DNA of 64,000 nucleotides from NCBI GenBank assembly GCA_947501615.1, contig CANMWK010000003.1:186001-250000 (forward strand), given 5' to 3'. The notes under the pieces were generated by a model. That model made no database searches and had not been told where the DNA came from. It was given only the letters and a program-made list of their open reading frames with translations. Positions 46,471-55,962 of this stretch are shown here, piece by piece. A program made the translations under genes and the position numbers. The stretch comes from an uncultured Tenacibaculum sp. (GTDB taxonomy: Bacteria; Bacteroidota; Bacteroidia; Flavobacteriales; Flavobacteriaceae). The first letter of the stretch is position 1; each line of letters opens with the position of its first letter.

Positions 46471-47151
46471 ATGGAAACTGTAATTTATAAGAAGAAAACT
46501 CCGAGTTTTTCGATTCAACGTTTTTTTAATTCTTTTATATTTTATGTAAAAAACATTAGAAATGAAGTGTTAATTATCTATTCTGTCTTTTTTTTGATAG
46601 TTGCTTTATCAGTTGTTTTGTACAAGAAAGCAGATTTACATCTACATATGAATAGCTATCATTCTTCTTTTTTTGATGCTTTTTTTAAATACTCTACCTT
46701 TTTGGGAGACGGAATTATGTTTGGTGTTCTAACGTTATTATTCCTTTTTGTAAAAAGAAAAATGGCTTTAGTTTTTATGGTAGGAGGTTTCTTAACCTTA
46801 TTAGTCACTCATATTTTTAAAAAAGTAGTCTTTAAAGGAGTTCCAAGGCCCGCTGAATTTTTAGGTTTAGAAAATCTGTATATTATAGAGGGGGTTAAAA
46901 TGGCTTTTTGGAATTCTTTTCCATCAGGTCATACAATGACAGCCTTCGCTATTTTTGCTATTCTTTGTTTGTATTTTAGAAAATGCGTTTCTCAATATAT
47001 TTGGATTTTACTTGCTGTTATTGCTGGTTTTTCAAGAGTTTATTTATCACAACATTTTTTAATAGACATATTTGTAGGTTCTATTTTAGGAATTTTCATA
47101 GCCTTTGTTAGTATGAGCTTATTTTTTCCTGAAAGAAAAAGAATTCATTAA
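46471..47151 (+). CDS. PAP2-family membrane phosphatase
   Basis: A 226-residue integral membrane protein with about six helices and the PAP2 lipid-phosphatase signature. The phosphate-binding motif is VFKGVPRPAEF, the second motif is NSFPSGHTMTAF, and the third is SRVYLSQHFLID, which matches SRx5Hx3D. It should dephosphorylate a lipid such as undecaprenyl pyrophosphate or a lipid A phosphate. The last base of its stop region overlaps the start of the GT39-like gene (47151), suggesting that the pair works on the same lipid or glycan. Confidence 0.9.
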   Translation: METVIYKKKTPSFSIQRFFNSFIFYVKNIRNEVLIIYSVFFLIVALSVVLYKKADLHLHMNSYHSSFFDAFFKYSTFLGDGIMFGVLTLLFLFVKRKMALVFMVGGFLTLLVTHIFKKVVFKGVPRPAEFLGLENLYIIEGVKMAFWNSFPSGHTMTAFAIFAILCLYFRKCVSQYIWILLAVIAGFSRVYLSQHFLIDIFVGSILGIFIAFVSMSLFFPERKRIH

Positions 47152-48650
47152 TGCAGCAGCTTAATTATAAAAGAATTGTAATTATAGTAATTCTTATTAG
47201 TACGCTTTTAAGAATTTACTTAGGGAATAGTTTAGCGTTTGGAAATGACGAAGTGTATTATTGGTTGTATGCTAAATATCCAGATATAAGCCATTTTGAT
47301 CATCCTCCAATGGTTGGTTTTTTTATACAATTCTTTACGTTTGATCTATTATTCGATACTGAAGTAATAATTCGATTAGCAGCTATAGTTCCTATAAGTT
47401 TCTCTATGTATTTACTTTACCTGATAGGAAAGTATTTGAAAGATGAAAAAGTTGGTTTAATTTCAGTATTACTATATAATATTCACATTTATGGTTTTGT
47501 GATTGCAGGAACTTTTATTTTACCAGATGCTCCTTTAGTATTTTTTTGGTTATTGAGTTTTTATTTCTTTATTCAAGTTTTACCAAAAGACCCAGATCAA
47601 AAATTATATCCGAAGTTATTGTTAGCTTTTCTATTTGCTGGATTGGCAATTTATTCTAAGTATCAAGCTATTTATCTTGTTTTTGGAGTCTGTTTATTTG
47701 TTGTGATTAAAAACAAAAAATGGTTGAAAAAGCCAGTTTTTTATCTTGGATTTATCTTTCCAATTTTAGCAATTGCCATGATTTTCTATTGGAATTATTT
47801 AAATGATTTTATCAGTTATAAATTTCATGGTGATCGTGTTTCATTCTTTAGTTTACGTTTCAACAAGAATTCATTTTTAAGAGAAATTTTAGGTCAGTTT
47901 GTATATAACAATCCGTATATCATTATTGTCTTTATTTTAATGTTGATAGGTTTAAAAAAGAAAAGGTTTCAGTTAACATCAAAAACTACTTTCATTTTTC
48001 TCAGTTGTTCATTACCGTTAATTTTCACTACAATTTATTTATCTATTTCTAGAAATACGTTGCCACATTGGTCAGGAATTTCATATTTAACACTGTTACC
48101 ATTATTAGCAGTTTTTCTTTCAGAGAAAAAGCGAATACTTAAAAGGCTTACTATTGGAATGTCGAGTTTTTTTGTGCTATTGATTTTCGTTTCGGTGATG
48201 ATTAATACAGGATTTTTACTTCCTGAAAACACATCTCAAACTAAAGAAAGTTTAGGTAGAAAAGATGCTGTTTTAGATATGTATGGATGGCAACAAGCTT
48301 CAGAAAAGCTATCTACAATCTTTACTAAAGCTAAACTAACAGATTTACCAATAATTTCAAATCGATGGTATCCTGCTGCGCATATCGATTATTATATTGC
48401 GAGACCCAATAAAATGAAAGTTTATGGGGTAGGAACTTTAAAAGATATTCATAAATATTATTGGATTAACAAGCAATATCCAGCATTAGGAAATAGAGTT
48501 TTATATATCACTGATAGTAGAAATTTTATAGATCCTACTAAGCTATATAACAACGAATATTCACAGATAGAAAAGTTTGAAACTATCCCTATAATGAGAG
48601 GTAACTGTATTGTTAAATATGTTTTTTTATATCAATTAACTAAGGGTTAG
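47151..48650 (+). CDS. GT39/ArnT-like membrane glycosyltransferase, copy 1
   Basis: A 499-residue multi-spanning protein (about 11 helices) of the dolichyl-phosphate mannosyltransferase/ArnT superfamily. The first periplasmic loop carries the conserved acidic motif FGNDEVYYWLYAKYPDISHF followed by DHPPMVGFFIQFF. Such enzymes transfer a sugar from a polyprenyl phosphate to a lipid or protein in the periplasm. It is co-transcribed with PAP2 and its 3' end overlaps that of a converging paralogue by 11 bp. The sugar and acceptor are unknown. Confidence 0.87.
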   Translation: MQQLNYKRIVIIVILISTLLRIYLGNSLAFGNDEVYYWLYAKYPDISHFDHPPMVGFFIQFFTFDLLFDTEVIIRLAAIVPISFSMYLLYLIGKYLKDEKVGLISVLLYNIHIYGFVIAGTFILPDAPLVFFWLLSFYFFIQVLPKDPDQKLYPKLLLAFLFAGLAIYSKYQAIYLVFGVCLFVVIKNKKWLKKPVFYLGFIFPILAIAMIFYWNYLNDFISYKFHGDRVSFFSLRFNKNSFLREILGQFVYNNPYIIIVFILMLIGLKKKRFQLTSKTTFIFLSCSLPLIFTTIYLSISRNTLPHWSGISYLTLLPLLAVFLSEKKRILKRLTIGMSSFFVLLIFVSVMINTGFLLPENTSQTKESLGRKDAVLDMYGWQQASEKLSTIFTKAKLTDLPIISNRWYPAAHIDYYIARPNKMKVYGVGTLKDIHKYYWINKQYPALGNRVLYITDSRNFIDPTKLYNNEYSQIEKFETIPIMRGNCIVKYVFLYQLTKG

Positions 48651-50112
48651 CATTATAATTCTCACACAGATACACCCAGAATTTTCTTACTTTTTTACCA
48701 TTGTAGGAAATAATGATAGGTTCTAATTCTGTATATTTTTCAAAATAAGATGTTACTTCCGGACAAGACATTTTCCCTAATTTATCTTCATTTTTAAAAC
48801 GTTTATCAGAATCTATAAAAATAGCTGAAGCGCCATTTAATACATTCAAATTGTCACCAATATAATCGAAATGTAAAGCTGGTAAACCGATAATATTTTG
48901 AGCATAAACTTTTTCATTCATAAAAAAGTTTAAAGCCGCAGAAGTTTTATAATTGTCGTTAGAAAACACAAAAGTATTAGGATGTTTATCTTGTAATGCT
49001 TCTATTTGTTTAGCTAATTCTTTCCAGCCAACCCAAGTATCATCACTTTTTATAGGTACTAGATAAAAAACTACTTGAGTCGCTATTAAAATATGTAATA
49101 CAGCAGAAAAAATTAATTGATATTTCACTAATTTTTTGCTCATAAAAATACTAACAAGAATAATTCCAGTAATATATGATGGCATTAACCAGTTTAATTT
49201 TACCCAATATATTGGTGTTAAAGAGAAAAAACCTAAAAATGTAGGGATAAAGAATGCCAACAAAAAGAGTGTCTTACTTTGTGGGAGTTTGAGTTTTAAG
49301 ATAAATCGTTTCACAAACTTAAATGTTACTACTAAAAACGATCCGAATAAAATGGGTAATAATAATATAGATTGATGAGCAATAGCACCAAAAAAGTATT
49401 GTGGTGAAATTTTGAATTTTGAAATGCTACTTGTTCTATTGGAAGATTGAAATAAGAAAGAAGCAAAATCATGCTGATAGTTCCACCACCAAACAGGAAA
49501 GGTAACGACTACTGAAATACATATTGAAATCCAAAACCATGGTGAACGCAATAATTTTCTATATTCTTTTGAGAAAATAGCAAAAGCAATAAGACCTATT
49601 TGAAGTAATAATCCAGTATACTTACTATTAAAGGCTAATCCCATAGCTAATCCAGCATAAACCCAATACCATTTTTTGTTTTCAAAAATTGCCTTGTACA
49701 ACAATAATATGCTTAATGTCCAAAATAATAACAAAGGAACATCTGGTGTAGAATTAAAGGAAAGAATGGAAATAAATAGGGTAGAGATGATAAGAAGTAT
49801 AGCATTTCCTAATTTTTGTTTTGATAAAAAACATGCTCCTAGCTTATAAAAGCTGAATAAAGTAAGTGATGTAATCACAAAATCAGCAAATTTTATAACA
49901 AAAACGGATTTTCCAAAGATTACGGTAAATAATCTAAGGATATAACCAATCATTCCAGGATGATCAAAGTAAGACCACGAAAGATGTTCTCCATAAAAAT
50001 GATAATAAGCATCTTGTGGCATTAGCCCCATAAACGGAAGTAAAATAAACCGAAAGAGTTGAAAACCAATAATTATAGCTATTATTGGATGTGTTTTTAA
50101 ATAGTTAAGCAT
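48640..50112 (-). CDS. GT39/ArnT-like membrane glycosyltransferase, copy 2
   Basis: A 490-residue paralogue of the preceding glycosyltransferase, with about 11 membrane segments. Its catalytic loop reads MPQDAYYHFYGEHLSWSYF followed by DHPGMIGYILRLF, keeping the acidic residue and the DHPxMxG pattern. It points the opposite way and overlaps the end of copy 1 by 11 bp. The two proteins have diverged well beyond a recent duplication. No partner gene is adjacent on its 5' side. Confidence 0.86.
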   Translation of the reverse strand: MLNYLKTHPIIAIIIGFQLFRFILLPFMGLMPQDAYYHFYGEHLSWSYFDHPGMIGYILRLFTVIFGKSVFVIKFADFVITSLTLFSFYKLGACFLSKQKLGNAILLIISTLFISILSFNSTPDVPLLLFWTLSILLLYKAIFENKKWYWVYAGLAMGLAFNSKYTGLLLQIGLIAFAIFSKEYRKLLRSPWFWISICISVVVTFPVWWWNYQHDFASFLFQSSNRTSSISKFKISPQYFFGAIAHQSILLLPILFGSFLVVTFKFVKRFILKLKLPQSKTLFLLAFFIPTFLGFFSLTPIYWVKLNWLMPSYITGIILVSIFMSKKLVKYQLIFSAVLHILIATQVVFYLVPIKSDDTWVGWKELAKQIEALQDKHPNTFVFSNDNYKTSAALNFFMNEKVYAQNIIGLPALHFDYIGDNLNVLNGASAIFIDSDKRFKNEDKLGKMSCPEVTSYFEKYTELEPIIISYNGKKVRKFWVYLCENYNANP

Positions 50113-50541
50113 AGTTTTTCATATATCAATAATACACCAGTAATCTATTATCGAATTGGATACAATGTTACTAAAAATATTTCTTTCATGTTGAGTGATT
50201 TTTCAGACGAAAAAGAAGAAAAAATTGTATTGAATTAAGTTGAGTAACGTTATGAAGATAACATTAAATAACGTGAATTAGAGATAAGAATATAAAGTTG
50301 TCAAAATTGTCACTTCTGTAAAGGTTAACTAATTCGAGTGATTTTCGATAGAAAATTGTATCAAGAAAGGTAATTTTGATAATTAAAAGATGGTTCTCGA
50401 TACAAAATTCTTCCTGAATTTCACTCGAACTGACATCTTTTAATTATCACGAATTCACGTTAAATAGTATACTATATACCTTTTAAATTTAAATTTTTGG
50501 AATTTAAAATTAATTGTTTTTGTGTAAAACAGGTGTCGAAC
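50113..50541. other. 429-bp intergenic region with nested inverted repeats
   Basis: No coding frame of note. The central 190 bp is an inverted-repeat element (see 50270-50461). The part next to trmD (50462-50541) is very AT-rich and I see no clear terminator in it. Confidence 0.6.
50270..50461. repeat. 192-bp element with nested inverted repeats
   Basis: Ends AACGTGAATT (50270-50279) and AATTCACGTT (50452-50461) are perfect complements. Inside are TTCGAGTGA (50333-50341) with TCACTCGAA (50421-50429) and a perfect 15-bp pair GATAATTAAAAGATG (50378-50392) with its complement (50434-50448). The arrangement allows alternative foldings. It looks like a REP or MITE sequence. Confidence 0.65.
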
Positions 50542-51216
50542 TTAGGTTAATAAATCAGGACGAATTTCTTTTGTACGCTCATAAGCTTTTTCAGAGCGCC
50601 ATTCTTCAATTTTAGGAAAATTTCCTGATAATAAAACTTCAGGTACTTTCATACCTTTATATTCCGAAGGTCTTGTATAAACTGGTGGTGATAATAAATT
50701 ATCTTGAAAAGAGTCGGTTAGGGCAGAAGTTTCATCACCCAATACACCAGGAATCAAACGAATAACAGCATCACATAAAACGGCAGCTGCTAATTCTCCT
50801 CCGGTTAACACATAATCTCCGATAGAAATTTCTTTGGTAATATATTTATCTCTTACACGTTGATCTACACCTTTGTAATGACCAGTAAGAATAATAATAT
50901 TTTCTTTAAGTGATAATGTATTTGCAGTAGCTTGATTTAAAGTTGGTGCATCTGGTGTCATGTAAATAATTTCATCATATTTACGTTCCGCTAATAATCC
51001 TTCTATACATTTAGCAATAGGTGCAATCATTAACACCATTCCAGCACCACCACCAAATTGATAATCATCTATTTGACGGTAATTTCCAAATCCAAACTCT
51101 CTTAAGTTATGAAAATGAACTTCTGCTAATCCTTTATCAATGGCTCTTTTCATCATTGAATTTTGAAAAGGACTTTTAATTAAATCCGGCTCAACTGTAA
51201 TAATATCTACTCGCAT
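50542..51216 (-). CDS. trmD: tRNA (guanine-N1-)-methyltransferase
   Basis: A 224-residue SPOUT enzyme that makes m1G37 in tRNAs and prevents frameshifting. It has [12 protein letters not shown] at the start, [42 protein letters not shown] and [24 protein letters not shown]. Length is standard. It stands alone, without rimM or rplS next to it. Confidence 0.97.
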   Translation of the reverse strand: MRVDIITVEPDLIKSPFQNSMMKRAIDKGLAEVHFHNLREFGFGNYRQIDDYQFGGGAGMVLMIAPIAKCIEGLLAERKYDEIIYMTPDAPTLNQATANTLSLKENIIILTGHYKGVDQRVRDKYITKEISIGDYVLTGGELAAAVLCDAVIRLIPGVLGDETSALTDSFQDNLLSPPVYTRPSEYKGMKVPEVLLSGNFPKIEEWRSEKAYERTKEIRPDLLT

Positions 51217-51289
51217 GCTACAAAAGTAGGGTTTTATAGATGAACAAGTGAATTTATTTATATTTACTGTTTAAGCAATTAAAAAAGAA

Positions 51290-51595
51290 ATGGGATATAT
51301 AATATGTGAAATTCATGGTGGAAACGTTGTAAGTTTTGTATCTGAATACCATGTTAAGAAGGTTAATAAAATGGAGAAATGTATAAAATCTGATATTATA
51401 CATGTAGAAGTCATAGATAAAAAGAAATTATTTAATGGTAGTTATATTGTGGATCCTATTTTGGTAAACGATATAGGAATTAATGAATTAAAAATTGATG
51501 TAGAGATGGAATTAGAAAAATATGAAATGATGTTTAGTAAGCTATCTCCTGTTTGTCCTAAATGTTTAGATAATTATTTAAAAGGGATATTATGA
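51290..51595 (+). CDS. Hypothetical 101-residue protein
   Basis: I do not recognise it. It is a small soluble protein with an N-terminal YIICEIHGG stretch, a charged middle and a C-terminal CPKCLDNYL motif that could bind a metal. The gene is 73 bp from the divergent trmD start and its stop overlaps the start of a 56-residue membrane protein gene (ATGA), so the two form a small operon. Confidence 0.6.
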   Translation: MGYIICEIHGGNVVSFVSEYHVKKVNKMEKCIKSDIIHVEVIDKKKLFNGSYIVDPILVNDIGINELKIDVEMELEKYEMMFSKLSPVCPKCLDNYLKGIL

Positions 51596-51762
51596 AAACA
51601 ATTATTGATCGTTTACTTTACTATATTGAAAAGTTCTTTTCTTATTTAGATAGAATAGGTGAGTTCTTTAAGTTTTATTTGATTGGAACATTGGTTATTT
51701 ATTTAGGATTTCAATTATTGAAAATCATTTTTTCATTATTATTCAAAGTTTTTAACCTATAA
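51592..51762 (+). CDS. Small single-span membrane protein (56 residues)
   Basis: A short frame from the ATG at 51592 to TAA at 51762, starting MKTIIDRLLYYIEKF. It has one hydrophobic helix (about residues 28-50; FYLIGTLVIYLGFQLLKIIF) after an amphipathic, charged N-terminus. Its start overlaps the stop of the 101-residue gene by four bases, which supports real translation. No family is recognised. Its size puts it below usual annotation limits. Confidence 0.55.
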   Translation: MKTIIDRLLYYIEKFFSYLDRIGEFFKFYLIGTLVIYLGFQLLKIIFSLLFKVFNL

Positions 51763-51869
51763 CTATATTGAAACGATTTTACTAATGTTATTTATTAACA
51801 TTTATTATAAATTAGAAACCTCCATATCTAAAAGATACAGAGGTACAAATCATTTATGTTTTGAGGTTT

Positions 51870-53144
51870 TTAATACCCTTTAACTTCTCCCATACTTAAC
51901 TCACCATTTTTTCCAAAACGATGCATTTTAGGTAATAAAGTTCCGCTTTCAGTGGTAATCCAATCTTCCCAAGTGGCAAGAACACCTTCCATTTTCATGC
52001 TAGGTACATACATTTTATAACTTGTTGGTATGTAATCTTCATCTAGAATCCATAAATACGAATCTCCAGGAGTTGTTCCGCCTGTGGTATACTTTACTAA
52101 TAAAGCTTCTTTTCCGTCAACTTCTTTTACTGTACGAATGATGCCAGGTTCAAATAACTTATGAGGAGCCACTAACCAAAAGCTATCATTGTTAAAATAG
52201 CTTTCCGCTTTTTTGATTATTGTTTCATCCGTAGCGTTAGTTAATTTTCCATTGAAATAAATAGTACTTTTTTCAATAGCATTTGGGTGAAGTACCACTT
52301 TTGTAGAATCCCAAGTTACTTCTGCAATATGCTCTTTTTTATTCCATTTATATGTTCTTCTTCCCCCAAAACTCCATTCTAAAGTATTCGTTGTTTTATA
52401 TGCATCGTGTTTGATAGCTTTTAAAATTTTATTGGCTAATTCATCAGATTTAGGATTCGATGCTTTCGGATTTCCCATTGAGATCTGTAAACCTATTCCA
52501 TCTAGTTTATGTGTTGTAGGAAGTGGTATGCTGGTATTTGTTTCAGTCCAATCGCTCCATGAAGCACCAAGACCACCAATAGGAATAATTTGTGTCCACA
52601 TTTTATAATGAGTTGGAAAACCATCATCATTTAAAATCCATAAATATGAATCACCAGGAGTTGTTCCTCCAGAAGTATATGTAACTAATAAGGCATCTTT
52701 ATCTTCATGCTTAACTAATCTTCGTTCTACTCCAGGATCAAAAACTTTATGAGGAGCTACAAGCCAAAAGCTATCGTTGTTAAAGTATTGTTCTGCTTTT
52801 TTTATTAAAGAAGTATCTTCAGATTTTTGTCCATTTACAAACACTTCGCTTTTATTGGGGTTTTTAGTGTTTAAAATCACTTTATTATCATTCCAAGCAA
52901 CTGTTACCTTATTTTCTTGTTTGTACCACGTATAAAAATGCTTTCCACGGAAAGACCATTCTAAAATTTCAGTATTTTGATAAGCTTCATGTTTTAGGGC
53001 TACTAACATTTTATTAGCTAAAGCATCAGCTTCTTCTCCTTGTTTTCCTGTAGGCAAAGCTTCGTCATATTTAAAATATAAAAATGTAAGTACTCCAATA
53101 ATTAGTAGTAATAGAATTCCTATAACTTTAAAGAATTTTTTCAT
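51870..53144 (-). CDS. Membrane-anchored protein with two repeated domains, unknown function
   Basis: A 424-residue protein with an N-terminal membrane helix (about 4-25) and two tandem copies of a 195-residue beta-rich domain (about 35-230 and 235-424). Both copies share SFxGxxxxTWxKxEHxxxVxW-like strands, YFNNDSFWLVAPHK, GGTTPGDSYLWIL and a final LPxxHxxG block. I do not recognise the family; the fold may resemble lipoprotein-sorting beta domains (inference). It starts inside the stop of the ATP-grasp gene (TAATG), so the two are translationally coupled. Confidence 0.68.
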   Translation of the reverse strand: MKKFFKVIGILLLLIIGVLTFLYFKYDEALPTGKQGEEADALANKMLVALKHEAYQNTEILEWSFRGKHFYTWYKQENKVTVAWNDNKVILNTKNPNKSEVFVNGQKSEDTSLIKKAEQYFNNDSFWLVAPHKVFDPGVERRLVKHEDKDALLVTYTSGGTTPGDSYLWILNDDGFPTHYKMWTQIIPIGGLGASWSDWTETNTSIPLPTTHKLDGIGLQISMGNPKASNPKSDELANKILKAIKHDAYKTTNTLEWSFGGRRTYKWNKKEHIAEVTWDSTKVVLHPNAIEKSTIYFNGKLTNATDETIIKKAESYFNNDSFWLVAPHKLFEPGIIRTVKEVDGKEALLVKYTTGGTTPGDSYLWILDEDYIPTSYKMYVPSMKMEGVLATWEDWITTESGTLLPKMHRFGKNGELSMGEVKGY

Positions 53145-54049
53145 TAGTTCGGTGTAATTAATTGTTTTATAGGTTGTGAAAGTTGTATTGCAGCTTCAGG
53201 GTAATTTCTAAACCAAAGTTCAGGTTCAATCAATTCTAATTCAGCAATAGCTAATTTGTTATCATTATCGGTAAAAATATCTACTCTAGCATATAACGGT
53301 AATTCGTCACAAGCTTTAATGGCTTTCTCAGCAAAAGCAATTTCTTCAGCAGTAGGAGTGTAGTCGTGAACTGTACCACCAAAATCATCTTGAACTCTAA
53401 AATCACCAGGTTTTGCGATTTTTAAAACAGCATGCGTAAATTCTCCATTGATAATAATTAATGAGATTTCTCCTTTTTCAACAATGTTTTTTTGAAATGG
53501 TTGTACTATATATGCTTCTGTTGCAATTAACTTTTTAAAAGTAGCTTCATGAGTTGTAATTGTTTCTGAAGTTATTTTATACGTATGCCTTCCTCCACCA
53601 GAAATGCAAGGTTTTAGAACAAAATTCTCTAAATTATGTTGTGTAGCTATTTCTTGTAAACTTGCAGTTTCTCCTTTTTCTATAAAGTAAGATTCACAAA
53701 TATGAACTCCTTTATTTTGAAGATCTAAAAGGTAATGTTTGTCTAAATTCCATCGGATAATAGCTTCTGAGTTAATCAGTTTTGTTTGCTGACTTACCTT
53801 TTTTAACCAAGCAGAAAATTCTGCAAATCGATCAAAATAATCCCACGTTGTACGGAAAAGAATATATGCTGTATCCGACCAGTTAAAATCTGGATCATCC
53901 CAAGATAGTCGAGTAACTTTTAACCCTTCTTTTTCTAATGCTTTTTTTACTAAGTCGTCTTCAAGTAAAAGATTTTTAACATAATCGTCTACTTTTACTG
54001 GATTCACATATCTTCTTTCAGAAAGAATAACAACGTCGAATTTTTTCAT
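53144..54049 (-). CDS. ATP-grasp ligase-like protein (RimK/glutathione synthetase-type fold)
   Basis: A 301-residue ATP-grasp enzyme. The N-terminal part has VTRLSWDDPDFNWSDTAYILFRTTWDYFDRF; the ATP-binding part has NLDKHYLLDLQNKGV, FVLKPCISGGGRHTYKI and EISLIIINGEFTHAVLK, and the metal site lies in YARVDIFTDNDNKLAIAELELIEPELWF. The WDDPD and RTTWDY motifs are shared with proteins annotated as O-ureido-serine cyclo-ligase-like, but the substrate is unknown. The ATG at 54049 is preferred, since the longer frame overlaps the divergent gene. It is coupled to the duplicated-domain membrane protein downstream. Confidence 0.82.
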   Translation of the reverse strand: MKKFDVVILSERRYVNPVKVDDYVKNLLLEDDLVKKALEKEGLKVTRLSWDDPDFNWSDTAYILFRTTWDYFDRFAEFSAWLKKVSQQTKLINSEAIIRWNLDKHYLLDLQNKGVHICESYFIEKGETASLQEIATQHNLENFVLKPCISGGGRHTYKITSETITTHEATFKKLIATEAYIVQPFQKNIVEKGEISLIIINGEFTHAVLKIAKPGDFRVQDDFGGTVHDYTPTAEEIAFAEKAIKACDELPLYARVDIFTDNDNKLAIAELELIEPELWFRNYPEAAIQLSQPIKQLITPN

Positions 54050-54123
54050 GCTGCAAATTACTGAAAAAACTGCGTATTTTAGCTTTATAATAGGGTACAA
54101 ATATATAATTACGATAAGATAAA

Positions 54124-54825
54124 ATGGAATCAAAAAAAAATAATTGGAAAAAGTATTCTTTTGAATTTCTTTCTATTTTTATAGCGGTTATTTCTGCATT
54201 TGCTTTAAACAATTGGAATGATAATAGAAAAGACAACAAGGCTGAATCTAAAATATTAAACGAAATATTAAACGGACTTGAAAAGGATCAAAGGGATTTC
54301 GAAAGTAATGCAAAAGGACATAAAGTAGGAGTAGAATCTTGTAAGTTTTGGCGTAAGATTTTTAGAAACGAGAACATAAAGTTAGACTCTTTACAGCTAT
54401 ATTACTTTATGTTAACAAGAGATTTCACAACAATTCAGAACTCTTCAGGATATGAAACTTTAAAATCTAAAGGTTTTGAGATTATAAATAACGATTCCTT
54501 AAGAACACAAATTATTACTCTTTATGATTTTGATTATCAGATATTAAGGAAGTTAGAGGAAAGGTATTACGAAATGCAGTTTCAAAAAAATTATTTTAAA
54601 GAATTAAATAAAGTAATAGCTACAAACTTTGAATATACTACTGAAGGAAATATTAAAACTATAAACTTGCCAATTAAATTATCAGAATCAGAAAGAAATA
54701 TTTTACTTAGTTATTTATTAAAAATTCAAGGAAATAGAAAGTATTTATTACAATTTTATAAAGGTGTTGTAGACAAAATTAATGCATTAGAAAAAAATAT
54801 TGAAATAGAACTAACAGGTAATTAA
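54124..54825 (+). CDS. Membrane-anchored hypothetical protein, DUF6090-like
   Basis: A 233-residue protein with one N-terminal membrane helix (about 11-30; YSFEFLSIFIAVISAFALNNW), a following WNDNRK block and a long helical extracytoplasmic part. This layout resembles Flavobacteria proteins called DUF6090, of unknown function; the match is by memory of the N-terminal pattern. The start is 74 bp from the divergent ATP-grasp ATG. It is followed, after 81 bp, by a lipoprotein gene. Confidence 0.68.
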   Translation: MESKKNNWKKYSFEFLSIFIAVISAFALNNWNDNRKDNKAESKILNEILNGLEKDQRDFESNAKGHKVGVESCKFWRKIFRNENIKLDSLQLYYFMLTRDFTTIQNSSGYETLKSKGFEIINNDSLRTQIITLYDFDYQILRKLEERYYEMQFQKNYFKELNKVIATNFEYTTEGNIKTINLPIKLSESERNILLSYLLKIQGNRKYLLQFYKGVVDKINALEKNIEIELTGN

Positions 54826-54906
54826 TAGTTTTTGATTTATGGAAAGTGATAAATTAGGATATTTTATTATTGGAGTTCTAATTTTTGGTTAAGGCTAATT
54901 ATAAAA

Positions 54907-55962
54907 ATGATTATGAAAAAAATAATACTTTATACATTTGGAATAATTACACTTTTTTTGGGGTGTAATTCAGAAAAATTAAATGGGCATTATCATCTTA
55001 TCTGGAATAAGGATAGTAAACAATTCCAGACTTGGAATATTCGTGATAATAGAATGAAAATTAACGAAGAAGTCTGTTTGGATATAGATAGTTGCTTTAC
55101 TTCTAAAATTAGTTTTAGTGGAGATACTATAACTGTAAATCCATGGGTAGACTTTGAATTCAAAGCAAAATATAAAATAGACAAAAAAGGTATTGTTACC
55201 ATGAATGGTAATTCCGATACTTTATGGTTAATTCCAAGTTATAAATGCATAACAACTAAAGAATACCTTGAAGATAAAACTAAAAATTTTACTGATTCAT
55301 TGAATTTACTTTCTGATATAATGGTAGGTGAAGTAGCTTTTCCTAAAAATTATGAGAATGAATTGATGGTTTTAAATTCTAAAGATGAACCTTTATATAT
55401 TTTAAACAATGAAATAATTCAAAGGTCAAAAAGTGAAGGCTTTAAAATTAAAAAAGCTAATAATGAAACTGTTTGGGTTTATGTAGATAATTTAGTATCT
55501 GTACAATCTGTTCTACCAATTATTGAAGAGTTATTTGAAAAAGGGTACAAAATTCAATATGCTTCAGTTCAAGAAATGGAAAATAATGAACAAATAAAAC
55601 TAATAAATAGATCTTTTAAAAATTTCAATACTTCTAAAAAACAATTTGAAATTGATTATTGTGAGTTTTGTGATAAATATCAGAAAAGTAAAATAGATTC
55701 TGGTATAAATATTAAAATGCTTGAAGTTGATAAATATATTATGAATGGAAAAACAGATAACCTTTTTCAAACAAGAAATAGTTTAGTTAGGTATATAATT
55801 CAAAATAGAACTACACGTTTAAATACACAGATAGAGATTGAAATTAATGGAAATACACCATTTGCAGATTACTTAACTCTTATAGATGAATTAAATTGGG
55901 TTCATGTTGAAACAAGAATAACTAGATATAAAGGAAAAATGACCCAGATGCTGAATGGATAA
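54907..55962 (+). CDS. Lipoprotein, possibly ExbD-like in part, ending early at a frameshift
   Basis: This 351-residue frame starts with two possible Met (54907 and 54913) before a lipobox LFLGC (Cys20). The mature part starts with beta strands and continues with NETVWVYVDNLVSVQSVLPIIEE, a pattern that could be an ExbD/TolR-like domain, though I am not sure. It ends MTQMLNG at a TAA. Adding one base to the A5 run at 55935-55939 would continue the frame for about 50 more residues with strong coding character. The last seven residues listed here are therefore probably out of frame. Confidence 0.65.
   Translation: MIMKKIILYTFGIITLFLGCNSEKLNGHYHLIWNKDSKQFQTWNIRDNRMKINEEVCLDIDSCFTSKISFSGDTITVNPWVDFEFKAKYKIDKKGIVTMNGNSDTLWLIPSYKCITTKEYLEDKTKNFTDSLNLLSDIMVGEVAFPKNYENELMVLNSKDEPLYILNNEIIQRSKSEGFKIKKANNETVWVYVDNLVSVQSVLPIIEELFEKGYKIQYASVQEMENNEQIKLINRSFKNFNTSKKQFEIDYCEFCDKYQKSKIDSGINIKMLEVDKYIMNGKTDNLFQTRNSLVRYIIQNRTTRLNTQIEIEINGNTPFADYLTLIDELNWVHVETRITRYKGKMTQMLNG

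Noticed and set aside
54839..54892. 17-codon frame starting MESDKLGYFIIGVLIFG between two hypothetical genes
   Set aside because: It could be a remnant of a membrane protein gene, but it is too short to support as a feature.
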